A stretch of DNA of 64,000 bases from Cryptomeria japonica. Lineage: Eukaryota > Streptophyta > Pinopsida > Cupressales > Cupressaceae. Made by a program: the position numbers and the translations under genes. This document shows positions 47,367 through 56,829 of the stretch, piece by piece. The notes under the pieces were generated by a model that was given only the letters and a program-made list of their open reading frames with translations, was not told the origin of the DNA and did not search any database. The stretch spans positions 443,077,038 to 443,141,037 of the forward strand of contig NC_081413.1 of assembly GCF_030272615.1 (NCBI RefSeq), given 5' to 3'. Every line of letters begins with the position of its first letter. Position 1 is the first letter of the stretch.

Positions 47367-50006
47367 TTTGATGAGAGATGGATAACTTAGTGCCCAATAT
47401 CAAGCTTCTACAAAAGGCAAGCGCAAGAAAATGGCACCCCAAATCGTCAAAACGCAGGTTCAGGAGTGCAGACTACATCCAAAATGCGGACTTATGTTTT
47501 TTTATGATTTGAAAAGGTTATATGGCGCACGCCTTATAGGGCGCGTGCCTTATGACAATTTTTCTTTTTTGAAGTGTGGCACCTTTTTGGTACCACAACT
47601 TTGTGCATACACCCTATAGTAGTAACAAATGTTATTGCTTGGAATGAGAGTGATATATACAAACTTAATACCTTTTTGTTTATGATGATAAATATCTATT
47701 GTAATACTATTTAACTTAATTTTTTTGCAATAATTAAAGTTTGCATATTGAATTTATTTTGATTGAATTGAGACTATCAACTCCTCCATGTAACCTATTT
47801 CCCATATTTTAAAAAATGTTGATATCATGGTAGTGTATGTTGCTTTGCACCAACAGATTGACAAACTTCCTGGTGTACATGCCTAACAAAACTATGCCCA
47901 AATATATGTATTACTAGTACCAAATTTACCTTCCAGGTTAATTTCTAATATGATGTCTTTTACCTATGTAGCTAAGAATATTGAGAAGTTCTTAGAATGT
48001 TTAAAAAATCTAGGGGCAATTTCAAAATTTGCATTTACTTTTTATAGCCTAATTGAGTAAAAGACAATGATGATCTTTACTTATCTCAAGAACCTTACCA
48101 AAAGAGTTAAATGTTCAAAGCTCTAATGCCTCACACATAATGCATGTATTAGAGGGAATTAAAAAATTAAAAGGCAAAGGGTGTTTTATACACGTTGCAT
48201 AAAAATTAAAGGTTTTTAAAATATATGTTACCCACACAACATGCAGAAAATAGGGATTGAGTGAATAACTCTCAATTAGCTTACAAGAGAAAGACCTAGT
48301 CTTCTTTAAAAATCATAGATCCTATGGTGGCTAAAGGAAACCTTGTGGTCAAAGAGAAATTTAAGAGCTCATGCACAATCCATGAACATAATCCCCAACA
48401 AAAGAAAGAAGAGGAGTCTATTTGAGTTATTTTCAGCATTTAACGAGTGAAGAGGCTACATCAAAAGCTCATTCACATGGAAAGAGGATCAAGACAAAAA
48501 GAAAAAGGTTGAGATCCCCACCTTGGATTCACAAAATGTTTCATGCAAGGGACATGAAGATAACATACACTTAAACAAATCCAAGAGGTCAACCACATCT
48601 AAAACTCTCCCCTTATCAATCGAGAGAAAGAACTCAGGCTCGCATGTGGATAAAGGGTTTTGTACTTTTCTCTCTAGAATATATCATTTTTATGAGATAG
48701 CTTGTCTTGAATAAATATTTTACTTAGAGTATTCAATAATTCCGAGAGTTATGGTCTTATTATTGTTATTTATATAAGTTTCCCCTCAAAACCCTAGAGA
48801 AATTTTTCTCTTAAGATATAAACACAACAGAGATATCATACCTAAAAAACAATGTAAATATTTTTATAGTAATGTTCAAGCTTAAAGAAGCCCTGAAAAG
48901 TGCAATGCCCTTAGGAGATGTAGTCATGCCTTCCATGAATGCAGGTTCTCAGCCACAAGGATAACATATAGAATATATGCATTATTTGTAAGCCAAAGCA
49001 TGGTGAGAAGCACCTTAGAACAATTGACAATCCAAAAAAAGAAGAGGCAATTGTTTAAAGAGCAGGGATAGTCATAGCACATTCACAAGGGTTTTGAACA
49101 AAGTATGATTAATCTATTATTCCATCACTATAGGGTATTCAAGCACAATATTGATGGAAACAAAGAAATATCTGAGTAAGAATAGTGAATGAAACAATGT
49201 AAAAACAAACCAAGGAGAATACTTTTTGCAGTCCTTAGGATTCATTATCAAAATCAGACAAACAACAGTGATTATTATTCACTTCCAAAGAAAAGGTTGG
49301 AGTCACATTGGCCATCAAAGTGATAACATATTAAGAAAGGTCAAACCTAAGATAGAGAGATGCATCTCAATCATGACAGTGACCTCAACCAGTCATAATA
49401 AGATGTCAATGTGTAGAAAATACAGGCAAGTAGAGGATAAATCATGTAGTCACTTTCACAGTGGACAGTAAGTTCATCAACAATGACCACAAAACATGAG
49501 AAAAAGTCTAAGAGAGAACTAGTCTTCATTAATACAAGAGAAAATCAAACACAAATCCCTAGAAGACCATTAAGGAAGCAACCCAAAATCAAAGGGTATT
49601 AAGGTTTCAATCACTCAATAGTATCTTAGAAAAGTTTAAACAATATATTACTATTTATAAGGAAGTACAATGATACGACCAAGGCACCATTATAGAGTAG
49701 AATGTAGTTATTCTAACAATCCATAGGCAAGATTCCAAAGATACCTTCAAAACAGTCCTATCAACCTACAAAGAAGCCTTAACAAGTTTCTTGGTAAAGA
49801 GGTTTTCAAACCTATTGATACAAATGTTAAAAAGGTGAACTAGATAGTCCTTTCAATATGATAAATCAAAGCATACTCAGTATTGATGCAAGGTTGGCCA
49901 TTGCCAAAACCATTGTATGGTGGTCACTCTCAGAGAGCATTCAAATCAGCTTCATCAAAAGTCAAGAATCAAACACAACCATGAGGAAAAGAATAGTCAA
50001 GGATTT
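47367..50006. other. AT-rich intergenic sequence, no gene recognised
   Basis: 47367-47640 includes two near-copies of a gcgcacgccttatagggcgcgtgccttat-like word (47524-47551). The rest is AT- and purine-rich, with only short unsupported ORFs. No LTR end, TSD or domain could be identified. It may be old decayed transposon sequence. Confidence 0.5.
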
Positions 50007-50208
50007 GTTAAGATTCCCAAAGATACTGAGAGGGGGGGTGAATCCATATCTAACCGGTTAGTAAATTTACTTGACTTAAAACATGAAAAGTATATCAAAA
50101 CTGTGTATCGTTAAATAAGAAATAATGCAGTAAGAAAGAATAACAACAACCACATGAGAAGCACACCATAACCAAGTGATTTAATGAGGAAACCCGGTGT
50201 GGGAAAAA
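50007..50208 (-). repeat. Fragment of an element O-family LTR
   Basis: The segment from the word gattcccaaagatactgagag through ggtgtgggaaaaa matches the PBS-side part of the element O LTR (compare 27840-28045), including the G7 run. It is cut at 50209 by element B; the missing remainder would lie right of the window edge. Confidence 0.88.
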
Positions 50209-50568
50209 TGTTAGAGTTATCTTGTATTAGCTAATGATTATTTAATTATTAGTCTATTATACTCTACGCTTAAGCTAAACTTAGGCATTTAATAAATATT
50301 GTAGTTATTTAATAATTATTGTAATTATTAAGTACATATTATCCCTTTAGGGTTTATTTAGGGTTGCATATCTTTAGGGTTTCTATTATCCTTTTATAAG
50401 GATTGTATTGTACTTGTTCATTCAATTGATTCCCTTTCTGAATGATAATTTTCTTCTTCAGAGCATTTATGCTTTTTTGCTTTATGTGCTTCCATTGTTC
50501 TCTTGTGATAGGTATTTGCATGTAGGTGTTCTTGGGATCTCTGAAGTTGTATTTCCTCAACTTCTTCA
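50209..50568 (+). repeat. Element B 5' LTR
   Basis: 360 bp; starts TGTTAGAGTTATCTTG and ends just before the PBS. Confidence 0.87.
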
Positions 50569-50580
50569 TGGTATCAGAGC
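50569..50580 (+). other. Element B primer-binding site
   Basis: TGGTATCAGAGC, tRNA-iMet type, directly after the LTR. Confidence 0.9.
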
Positions 50581-52181
50581 CTACATCTGTTGTTGCTTGT
50601 TCCTGATTTTTCAGAAGATTTTTTGGAGGAGGGTTTCAAGTTTTTTCAGAACTTTTTTATTGGATCTGGGGTAGCTATTTTGTTTCTGATCATTTTGGGC
50701 TCAAACAGACCTCACCATTGAGCTCAGAATGCCCCAAAACCCCCATTTCCATATAATTTTTTTCAAATATCGGTTCTAAAATTTTTTCTTTGGTTTTGCC
50801 TTTTTTTTTGCACGAATTTTGAAAAATTCATCAAAAAAATTATTAAAAAAAGTTAGAGTAGTTTGGGCCAAAACAAACCTCATCGTTGGCTTCCAAAGGG
50901 CGTTTCCATTCATTTTGATATATAATTTGACCTATTTTAGTGACAAGTGCATCTGAGCCATGATTTTTTCATTGGCACACTTTACAAGGCACAAAAATCC
51001 GTATGGTTGTACCTGCAAATGCATCAGAAAATTTTTGTCAAAAAGAAAAAAAAAAATTTAATTTTTTTTTATTCTTTTTATGCCCAAAAAGAGGGATTTT
51101 TTTCTTTTGGCCATAACTTGGGCAAACGGAGTCATTTTTTCGAAAACGAATAGGCGTCGGAAAGCTGTTTTTGAGCCAAACCTCGTGGTGTTGGAATTTT
51201 TTTTCCAATTTTTCTGTTTGACTATTTTTTTTCTAGTCAAAGTGGGGTCTCTTTTTTGCACTCCAGGAGCCATAGAATGAGCATCCGAACTTCATTTTTT
51301 GAAAACTTCGGTGGATATCTTGGTTGTTTCAGGTCCTAGGATCTCTTCTCTAAGTAGGATGTCTCAGTTTTGGTTCTTCTTTCTATTTCCAGTCTTCTTA
51401 TCATTGTAGCTTCATTTATGCAAATGCATTGAGATAAAGTGTCATCATGCAGTGTTTACTTGGGATCTTGCACATCTTGTGCCTTATTGTAAATGCACTA
51501 CTTATAAAGTGCCATGAGGGGGTTGATGTTTGCCTTGTTTGTCATCTGCCTTTGTCTAGTGAGTGTTCTTTCCATGACATTCACCTCATGTTGTGTGTCA
51601 AGTGAGTGTTGCTTCCATGACACTATGTACTTTCTTTGCATCTTCGATATTCCTGGTTCTTCATCATGCAATTCTTGTTGGCTGTTTTTTTCAATGTACA
51701 TGTCCCTCTCCCTTTTCAACATTATGGGGAGGTTTGTCTTGTTGGTTCTAATGCTTCCTCGGTTTGATTGATAAGCTCTTCAGGCTTTGGTGTCTCATGC
51801 CATCTGTATCTTCAAGTTCAATTATTTGCCTTTGCTTGCCATCCGATTCAAGTAGTGTCATTTGAGGGCACTCATGCATATTACAATCTTCTCTACGTAG
51901 TCATGTTCTATTTCAGTGGAGGTTCTTTAGATCAGAAGTTACTCTTCAATAGTGTTTGCAGCTATTTCCTGCTTCAGTGGTGTTCTTCTTTCTTTTCTAT
52001 CTCTTTTTGGAGTAGAGTTTTTTTCCCACTTGGTTTTCTATATTTCTTCATTTCATAGAGATTTGGTTGTGATTGGGTACCTCATCAGGCCTTGTTGTCG
52101 GCACCCAAATTTGCCTTCTTCTTGTAGTTGCTTTTTGCTTTCCTGCATTTAGTGTTTTTAGCTACTCCCTAAGTTCATCTT
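50581..52181 (+). other. Element B internal region, no gene
   Basis: T-rich sequence with many short ORFs that show no family signature. The first 700 bp are leader-like and the last 300 bp resemble the 3' end of element D. I see no Gag, protease or other domain. Confidence 0.65.
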
Positions 52182-52190
52182 AAAGGGGGG
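52182..52190 (+). other. Element B polypurine tract
   Basis: AAAGGGGGG immediately before the second LTR. Confidence 0.87.
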
Positions 52191-52482
52191 TGTTAGAGTT
52201 ATCTTGTATTAGCTAATGATTATTTAATTATTAGTCTATTATACTCTACGCTTAAGCTAAACTTAGGCATTTACTAATATTGTAAGTATTTAATAGTTAT
52301 TCTAATTATTAGATACTCTTTATCCCTTTAGGGTTTCTTTAGGGTTTTTTGATCTCCTTTATTAAGGATTGATCTCATTGTAATCAATTATTCAGTCATT
52401 AGATAATCAATATGATTTATCTTTCTAGATCAACAATCTTTTGGCCCCCATAGATATTCACTGCTCTCTTGTTTCATGGTAG
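52191..52482 (+). repeat. Element B 3' LTR, truncated by element C
   Basis: 292 of an expected ~360 bp; identical to the 5' LTR over the first ~80 bp and then diverging. Element C starts at TGTAGC (52483). Confidence 0.85.
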
Positions 52483-52653
52483 TGTAGCATCCTAAAATTG
52501 CGACAATTGCAATTTCGACTGCATTTCGGTCTTCACGATGGCGACGCAACACGCAACCTGAATGGAGACCCCAAAACTTGCTCACGACACTGAAAACTGC
52601 ATTTTTCATGCACCCTGGCCTGAACCTCCTTTGCACCCCACTGTCCCGGAGGT

Positions 52654-52775
52654 GGGACCAGAGCGCCCAGCGCCCTGGTCCCTCCGGACCAGGGCGCCCA
52701 GCGCCCTGGTCCCTCAGGACCAAGGCGCCCAGCGCCCTGGTCCTCCAGGACCATGGCGCCCAGCACCCTGGTCCC
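52654..52775 (+). repeat. Array of four palindromic 31-bp units in the element C LTR
   Basis: Units begin GGACCA at 52655, 52686, 52717 and 52748, exactly 31 bp apart. Each is an inverted repeat, best in unit 2: GGACCAGGGCGC, loop CCA, GCGCCCTGGTCC (52686-52712). The other units have one or two mismatches. Confidence 0.95.
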
Positions 52776-52897
52776 TGGGTCCTATTTTGGGCCCGGTTTC
52801 CTAAGTGATATCGGGTCTTTTTGATTGCAATTTGGAAATATACTTCCCTGGTCGGCCTAAGGTCGGGAAAATCAGTCTATCAGCCCTAAATGACAAG

Positions 52898-52905
52898 TAT
52901 ATAAA
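52898..52905 (+). promoter_or_regulatory. TATA box in element C LTR
   Basis: TATATAAA in the middle of the LTR, a plausible core promoter for the element transcript. Confidence 0.6.
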
Positions 52906-53357
52906 CTACATTTTCCTCTCTCATTCGATATGATGGAAAAGGCGTGGAAACTATACTCAAGCATTCAAGCATTCAAGCAATTGATCATTTCAAGTCTCCA
53001 TTCAAGGCTAAGTGTTGCATTCAAGTCAAGGATTCAACCATTGAAGAGGAGATCACTTATTACATGCTACATACTACAACATACAACATCTAAACCTTCG
53101 CACATAAGGATACCAACATCCTTAGAACAAGGTATTAGTACTTGTTTTACATTACAGTCATTTACATTTACAGCTCTTGCTCATTTCTTGGTTAATTCCA
53201 AAACCGGGGTTTGACCTAAAGGCAAACCCCTAATCCCTAACCCCCCCATCATCTTCGCTTTTCTGTGTGTAGGTTGTAGGTACGCGGCTGAGATTGAAGA
53301 TCTGGAATCCTTGTGCAGAGACGAACCGATCCCCCTTCGTTTCGTGGATTTTTCGGA

Positions 53358-53384
53358 GGACCGTGGCGCCGGGCGCCATCGTCC
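53358..53384 (+). other. GGAC...GTCC hairpin 5 in element C
   Basis: GGACCGTGGCGCC pairs with GGCGCCATCGTCC (27 nt; core GGCGCC self-pairs). Same length and plan as the LTR array units. Confidence 0.8.
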
Positions 53385-53765
53385 CGACAGCTTTTTCTCA
53401 AATTTGCAGGACAACACCGTATCGACATTTTACTGCTAATTCCAGGTCCGCAGCTTCATCCTATAACCTAAACTCAGTTTATAAGCGAATATTTATGACT
53501 TTCTATGCATCCTTAGCTTAATTTCCATAATCAACATTCTTTACAAAAGAGGGTAACTTTGCTTTCCAAACCCTTAAAATTCATCTAGCATCCAATCTTA
53601 CCGTGTGTGGGATTGGATCTTATGAGTTTCAACCCCTCTTTTGAATGTAAAGTCTTCCCCCTAAGTGAAAACCCATCGAATCCTAGCGAACCTCCCTTCT
53701 CTCTCCTCGGAGTTAGAAGAGGGGAGACCAACTAGGGTTCGACAGCGATTTTCCGCTTTACATTT

Positions 53766-53783
53766 TGGTGAACCTGACGTGAA
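53766..53783 (+). other. Element C primer-binding site, tRNA-Trp type
   Basis: TGGTGAACCTGACGTGAA starts three bases after the LTR. From memory the plant tRNA-Trp 3' end is CACGTCGGGTTCA plus CCA, whose complement TGGTGAACCCGACGTG matches with one mismatch. The assignment should be checked. Confidence 0.65.
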
Positions 53784-54144
53784 CATCCTTTCTGATTTTT
53801 CATGCTTAGATCTGAAAATTGATTCCTTGATTACATTTCCATGTTTGATCTTTTGCAAAATTTTAGAGGTGATTGCATAAAAACCCTAAAATTTCTTTTT
53901 GAAAATTAAGCTTGTGAAATGTTTAATTATTAATGCTTGCTTCAGATCTGCTTTTCTATTATAAATTATCAATTCATATCTGTACTTTAATTTTGAAAAT
54001 TAAGTGGTTAAATGTCAAAACCCTAATTTTTGAAACCCTCTTAATTCAACCTTTGTCCGACAATTTGACCGATCAAAACATCTCCAAATCAGCTGTAACT
54101 TTGGATTCTGCAATAAAATCACAATATCTTTCATCCCTGAAAAT

Positions 54145-54215
54145 TTGGAAAAAAGTTGCGAGGACCGTGTTGCACTCCGAGCGCCATTGTCCCCAACATT
54201 TTTTCCAAAATTTCG
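54145..54215 (+). other. GGAC...GTCC hairpin 6 in element C
   Basis: Core 54162-54192 (GGACCGTG...CATTGTCC), extended by an outer stem TTTGGAAAAAA (left) with TTTTTTCCAAA (right). Confidence 0.75.
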
Positions 54216-54767
54216 GGAGCGAGATCTTGCTGTATTTTCCTGCTAAAATCCAGAATTTTGGCTAATTTTGTCAATTATAACACTTTCAAAATTATAGTCA
54301 AAATTGGTCTTGTGATTGCTTGGTTTAAGGCTTCTAATCATTCAAAAATCATTGAAATTGAAATTTTGTGTCAAAATTGTGTTCTTACTGTCCTAAATCT
54401 GAAAAGTGTGTTTGCATTCATTCGAAATTTCAGTGCTTTATTCAAATTCTTGCAATTTGTGACTTTTGAAATTAAGTGCTTAATTACAACAACCTTGATT
54501 TCTGCTTTCAAAATTGAATTTTGTGTGAAATTGAGTCAATTTTTAAAATTCAAAACTTGCACTGCTTTTGACATTCCCTCTAAAATCATAAAATTCAAAA
54601 TTTCAGTTTCCCTCTCTTTTTCAAAATTCAAATTTTGCATTTTTTGACAATCTTGATAGGGTTCAATTTTGAGATTGCAACTTTAATTTGGCCTATCTAC
54701 AGATCGTAAAATCCCTCAATTTTTTCAGATTAGCTCTAAAATCATCATACCTTTCATCCCTGCTAAT

Positions 54768-54835
54768 TTCGAAAAAATTTGCAAGGACCGTGTTGCACTC
54801 CGAGCGCCACGGTCCCGAACATTTTTTCCGAAATT
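54768..54835 (+). other. GGAC...GTCC hairpin 7 in element C
   Basis: Core 54785-54815: GGACCGTG pairs perfectly with CACGGTCC. The outer stem is TTTCGAAAAAA with TTTTTTCCGAAA. Relative to hairpin 6 the outer-stem bases change on both sides, which preserves pairing. Confidence 0.78.
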
Positions 54836-54942
54836 TCGGGAGATTGTTGTGATTGCATTTAACAGCTTAAATCTGGAAGATTGGCTGTTTTTACTGAAAA
54901 TTGCTACCTCTAAATTCAAAATCTTTTCTCTCTCTCTAGTGC

Positions 54943-56829
54943 ATGAGTTTTACAACAACAAGTCCTACTTACACTATTCTCGTTAGACGAAGCCGTAGAA
55001 TTAAGTCTTTCCAAGGTTTAACTACCGAGGAGATGGAACCTAATTTGAGTAGCCTTTTTAACGAGGACATGGGTAATTCCTCTAATCCTCCGAATGATGA
55101 AGAAGCTCTCCATGAAGTTTCCATTGAACAACTTTCCAAATTGGATAACCAATTTGACGATTTTCACCAGTGGATGTCTCATGAGTATCCCGATAGTCAA
55201 GCTCTTCCTTTAATTGAGGGTCTAAAACGCATGCTTCAAAGTGATAAGAATGGAATTGATGTTTTGCGTGGTATTGCACACATTGTGGATTCGAATGTGA
55301 TGCCTATGAAGAGTTGTGCTGCATCCTTAGGTTATACACAACCTCCTACACAAGTTAATCATTCTATTCCTTTGACCACTCCTATTGCTAGTATACCTAC
55401 CTTTACATCAAACATCATGGCTACTTCTATACAAGACATTCCTCCTGTGATTACCAGTCATGGGGGCAATCCTCCTTCTTCAGTTAATCCTCTTCCTTCA
55501 TTCAATCCAACTTCTTCGTACATTCCTTCAATGAGTGTTCCTATTACATCTTCACAAATGAACATGACGCAAGGGGGCAATTCATTTAACCATTCCATTC
55601 CTCCTTGTAGTGTTCCTCCTATCCAATCATCCCCTATGGTTGACTATCATAGGGTCCCACCACCTTATTCTCTACCTTCTTTCAATAACATAACACCTCC
55701 ATCTCAATCTAACACACCTAATATGAATTCTTCGACTGAAGCAACCATTAACAATCTTGCACAAACTGTCTCTTCTTTACAGCAACAAATTGCCTCTATG
55801 AATCAATCTAAGTTTAGTGTGCCCACATTTGATGTTGCGAGCCCACTTTCTCTTGACATTGTTCGAGCTATCCCTCCTAAACATGTTGAAATCCCGCATC
55901 TGGAGCTTTATAATGGTAAAGGAGATCCTCTAACACATGTTAAGACTTTTCAAACAATTTGTACTGATTTTGCTTACGACCCAAGGTTGCTTGCGAAACT
56001 ATTCACTAGAACATTAAGAGACAAAGCCCTACAATGGTATTGCTCGTTGCCTTCTTATTCTATTACTTCTTTCGAACAACTTGCAAATGCTTTCATTCAA
56101 CAATTTCAAAACAATATAAGTCCTAAAGTTACTTTGATTGATTTAATGCATTGTAAACAAGGTGTTAAAGAAAAAGTGACTGATTTCATTGGTAGATATA
56201 AGCATTTGTATGCTCAAATTTCTTTTCCAGTGCCTGATAATGATATTCAAAGAATCTTTATTTCTAATTTGCAAAAAGATATCCGAGACAAACTTCTGTT
56301 TTCTAAGTTTACTTCTTTCCAACAGTTGTGTGCCACTCTTCACAATTATCAACTGACTGTGAGTCAAATGGAACAATCACATCCTATGGCTCCAAGTGAT
56401 AAGGGTGATAGCAATCAACAACCATTTGGGAAGTTTAAACCGAACAGAGATTCCATCAAATTCAATGAAAACATCATCAACAACAATGTGAATGCAGCAT
56501 CAGGTGTGCCTCCTATTTCTAAATTTTTCAGGAAAGAAAGAAAGTATACTCCTTTGAATGAATCATTGCATGATATTATGAATAAGTTATTGGGACAAAA
56601 TGTGCTTACTCTTCCTCCTATAAGACAAATTGATCCTGCAAAAATTACTTCCCCTTATTTTGATCACAAAGCTTTTTGTCATTTTCATCGTCAGCCTGGT
56701 CATGATACTGAAAAATGTTTTTCTTTAAAGGGTAAAATTCAGGATTTGATTGATAATAATACTATCTCTGTTTCTGGAGTGAATGATAAAGGCAACACAT
56801 CTGTAGCTCCTCCTAACCAAAATCTTTAG
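54943..56829 (+). CDS. Element C Gag polyprotein
   Basis: ATG 54943, 628 codons, ending in TAG at 56827-56829. Residues 1-310 are low-complexity, rich in Pro, Ser, Thr and Asn. Residues ~315-470 form the Ty3-type Gag core (LELYNGKGDPLTHVKTFQ, LRDKALQWYCSLPSYSI, FIGRYKHLYAQI). Near residue 580 is a knuckle-like CHFHRQPGHDTEKC followed by LKGKIQDLIDNN. The protein would form the particle and bind RNA. The frame continues past the TAG into the protease ORF, so translation may rely on read-through, or the TAG may be a mutation. Element A carries only the end of this protein. Confidence 0.9.
   Translation: MSFTTTSPTYTILVRRSRRIKSFQGLTTEEMEPNLSSLFNEDMGNSSNPPNDEEALHEVSIEQLSKLDNQFDDFHQWMSHEYPDSQALPLIEGLKRMLQSDKNGIDVLRGIAHIVDSNVMPMKSCAASLGYTQPPTQVNHSIPLTTPIASIPTFTSNIMATSIQDIPPVITSHGGNPPSSVNPLPSFNPTSSYIPSMSVPITSSQMNMTQGGNSFNHSIPPCSVPPIQSSPMVDYHRVPPPYSLPSFNNITPPSQSNTPNMNSSTEATINNLAQTVSSLQQQIASMNQSKFSVPTFDVASPLSLDIVRAIPPKHVEIPHLELYNGKGDPLTHVKTFQTICTDFAYDPRLLAKLFTRTLRDKALQWYCSLPSYSITSFEQLANAFIQQFQNNISPKVTLIDLMHCKQGVKEKVTDFIGRYKHLYAQISFPVPDNDIQRIFISNLQKDIRDKLLFSKFTSFQQLCATLHNYQLTVSQMEQSHPMAPSDKGDSNQQPFGKFKPNRDSIKFNENIINNNVNAASGVPPISKFFRKERKYTPLNESLHDIMNKLLGQNVLTLPPIRQIDPAKITSPYFDHKAFCHFHRQPGHDTEKCFSLKGKIQDLIDNNTISVSGVNDKGNTSVAPPNQNL

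Larger units (their letters stand above)
50209..52482 (+). mobile_element. Element B: short non-coding LTR retroelement
   Basis: LTR 50209-50568 (360 bp, TGTTAG...CTTCA), PBS, 1.6 kb internal, PPT, second LTR from 52191. The second LTR is interrupted by element C at 52483 after 292 bp. The internal part has no supported ORF. It shares a leader phrase (gacctattttagtga; compare ggcctattttggtga in D), the words ccataacttg and gggtacctcatcaggcct, and a PPT style with element D, so B looks like a distant non-coding relative of D. The LTRs are diverged, so it is older. Confidence 0.85.
52483..53762 (+). repeat. Element C 5' LTR
   Basis: 1,280 bp, from TGTAGCATCC to CCGCTTTACA. It holds a GC-rich hairpin array (52654-52775), a TATATAAA box (52898-52905) and one more GGAC...GTCC hairpin (53358-53384). 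The boundary is set by the TG...CA ends and the adjoining PBS; a second LTR is not available for comparison. Confidence 0.75.
53784..54942 (+). other. Element C leader with two long hairpins
   Basis: AT-rich leader between PBS and gag. Two long hairpins share the GGACCGTG theme (54145-54215 and 54768-54835). No ORF in the leader carries a known domain. Confidence 0.65.

Noticed and set aside
47520-47555. Palindrome gcgcacgcc/ggcgcgtgcc
   Set aside because: Pairing is interrupted by mismatches; better described as an imperfect direct repeat, with no context.
4506-47640. Terminal inverted repeats of a DNA transposon around the two genes
   Set aside because: Compared sequence near 4640 (actatagggtatag) with the complement of 47600-47640 (actatagggtgtatg); the match is too short and AT-rich to support a TIR.
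52430-52804. ORFs on both strands over the element C hairpin array
   Set aside because: Palindromic GC-rich repeats give open frames on both strands; they lie in the LTR.
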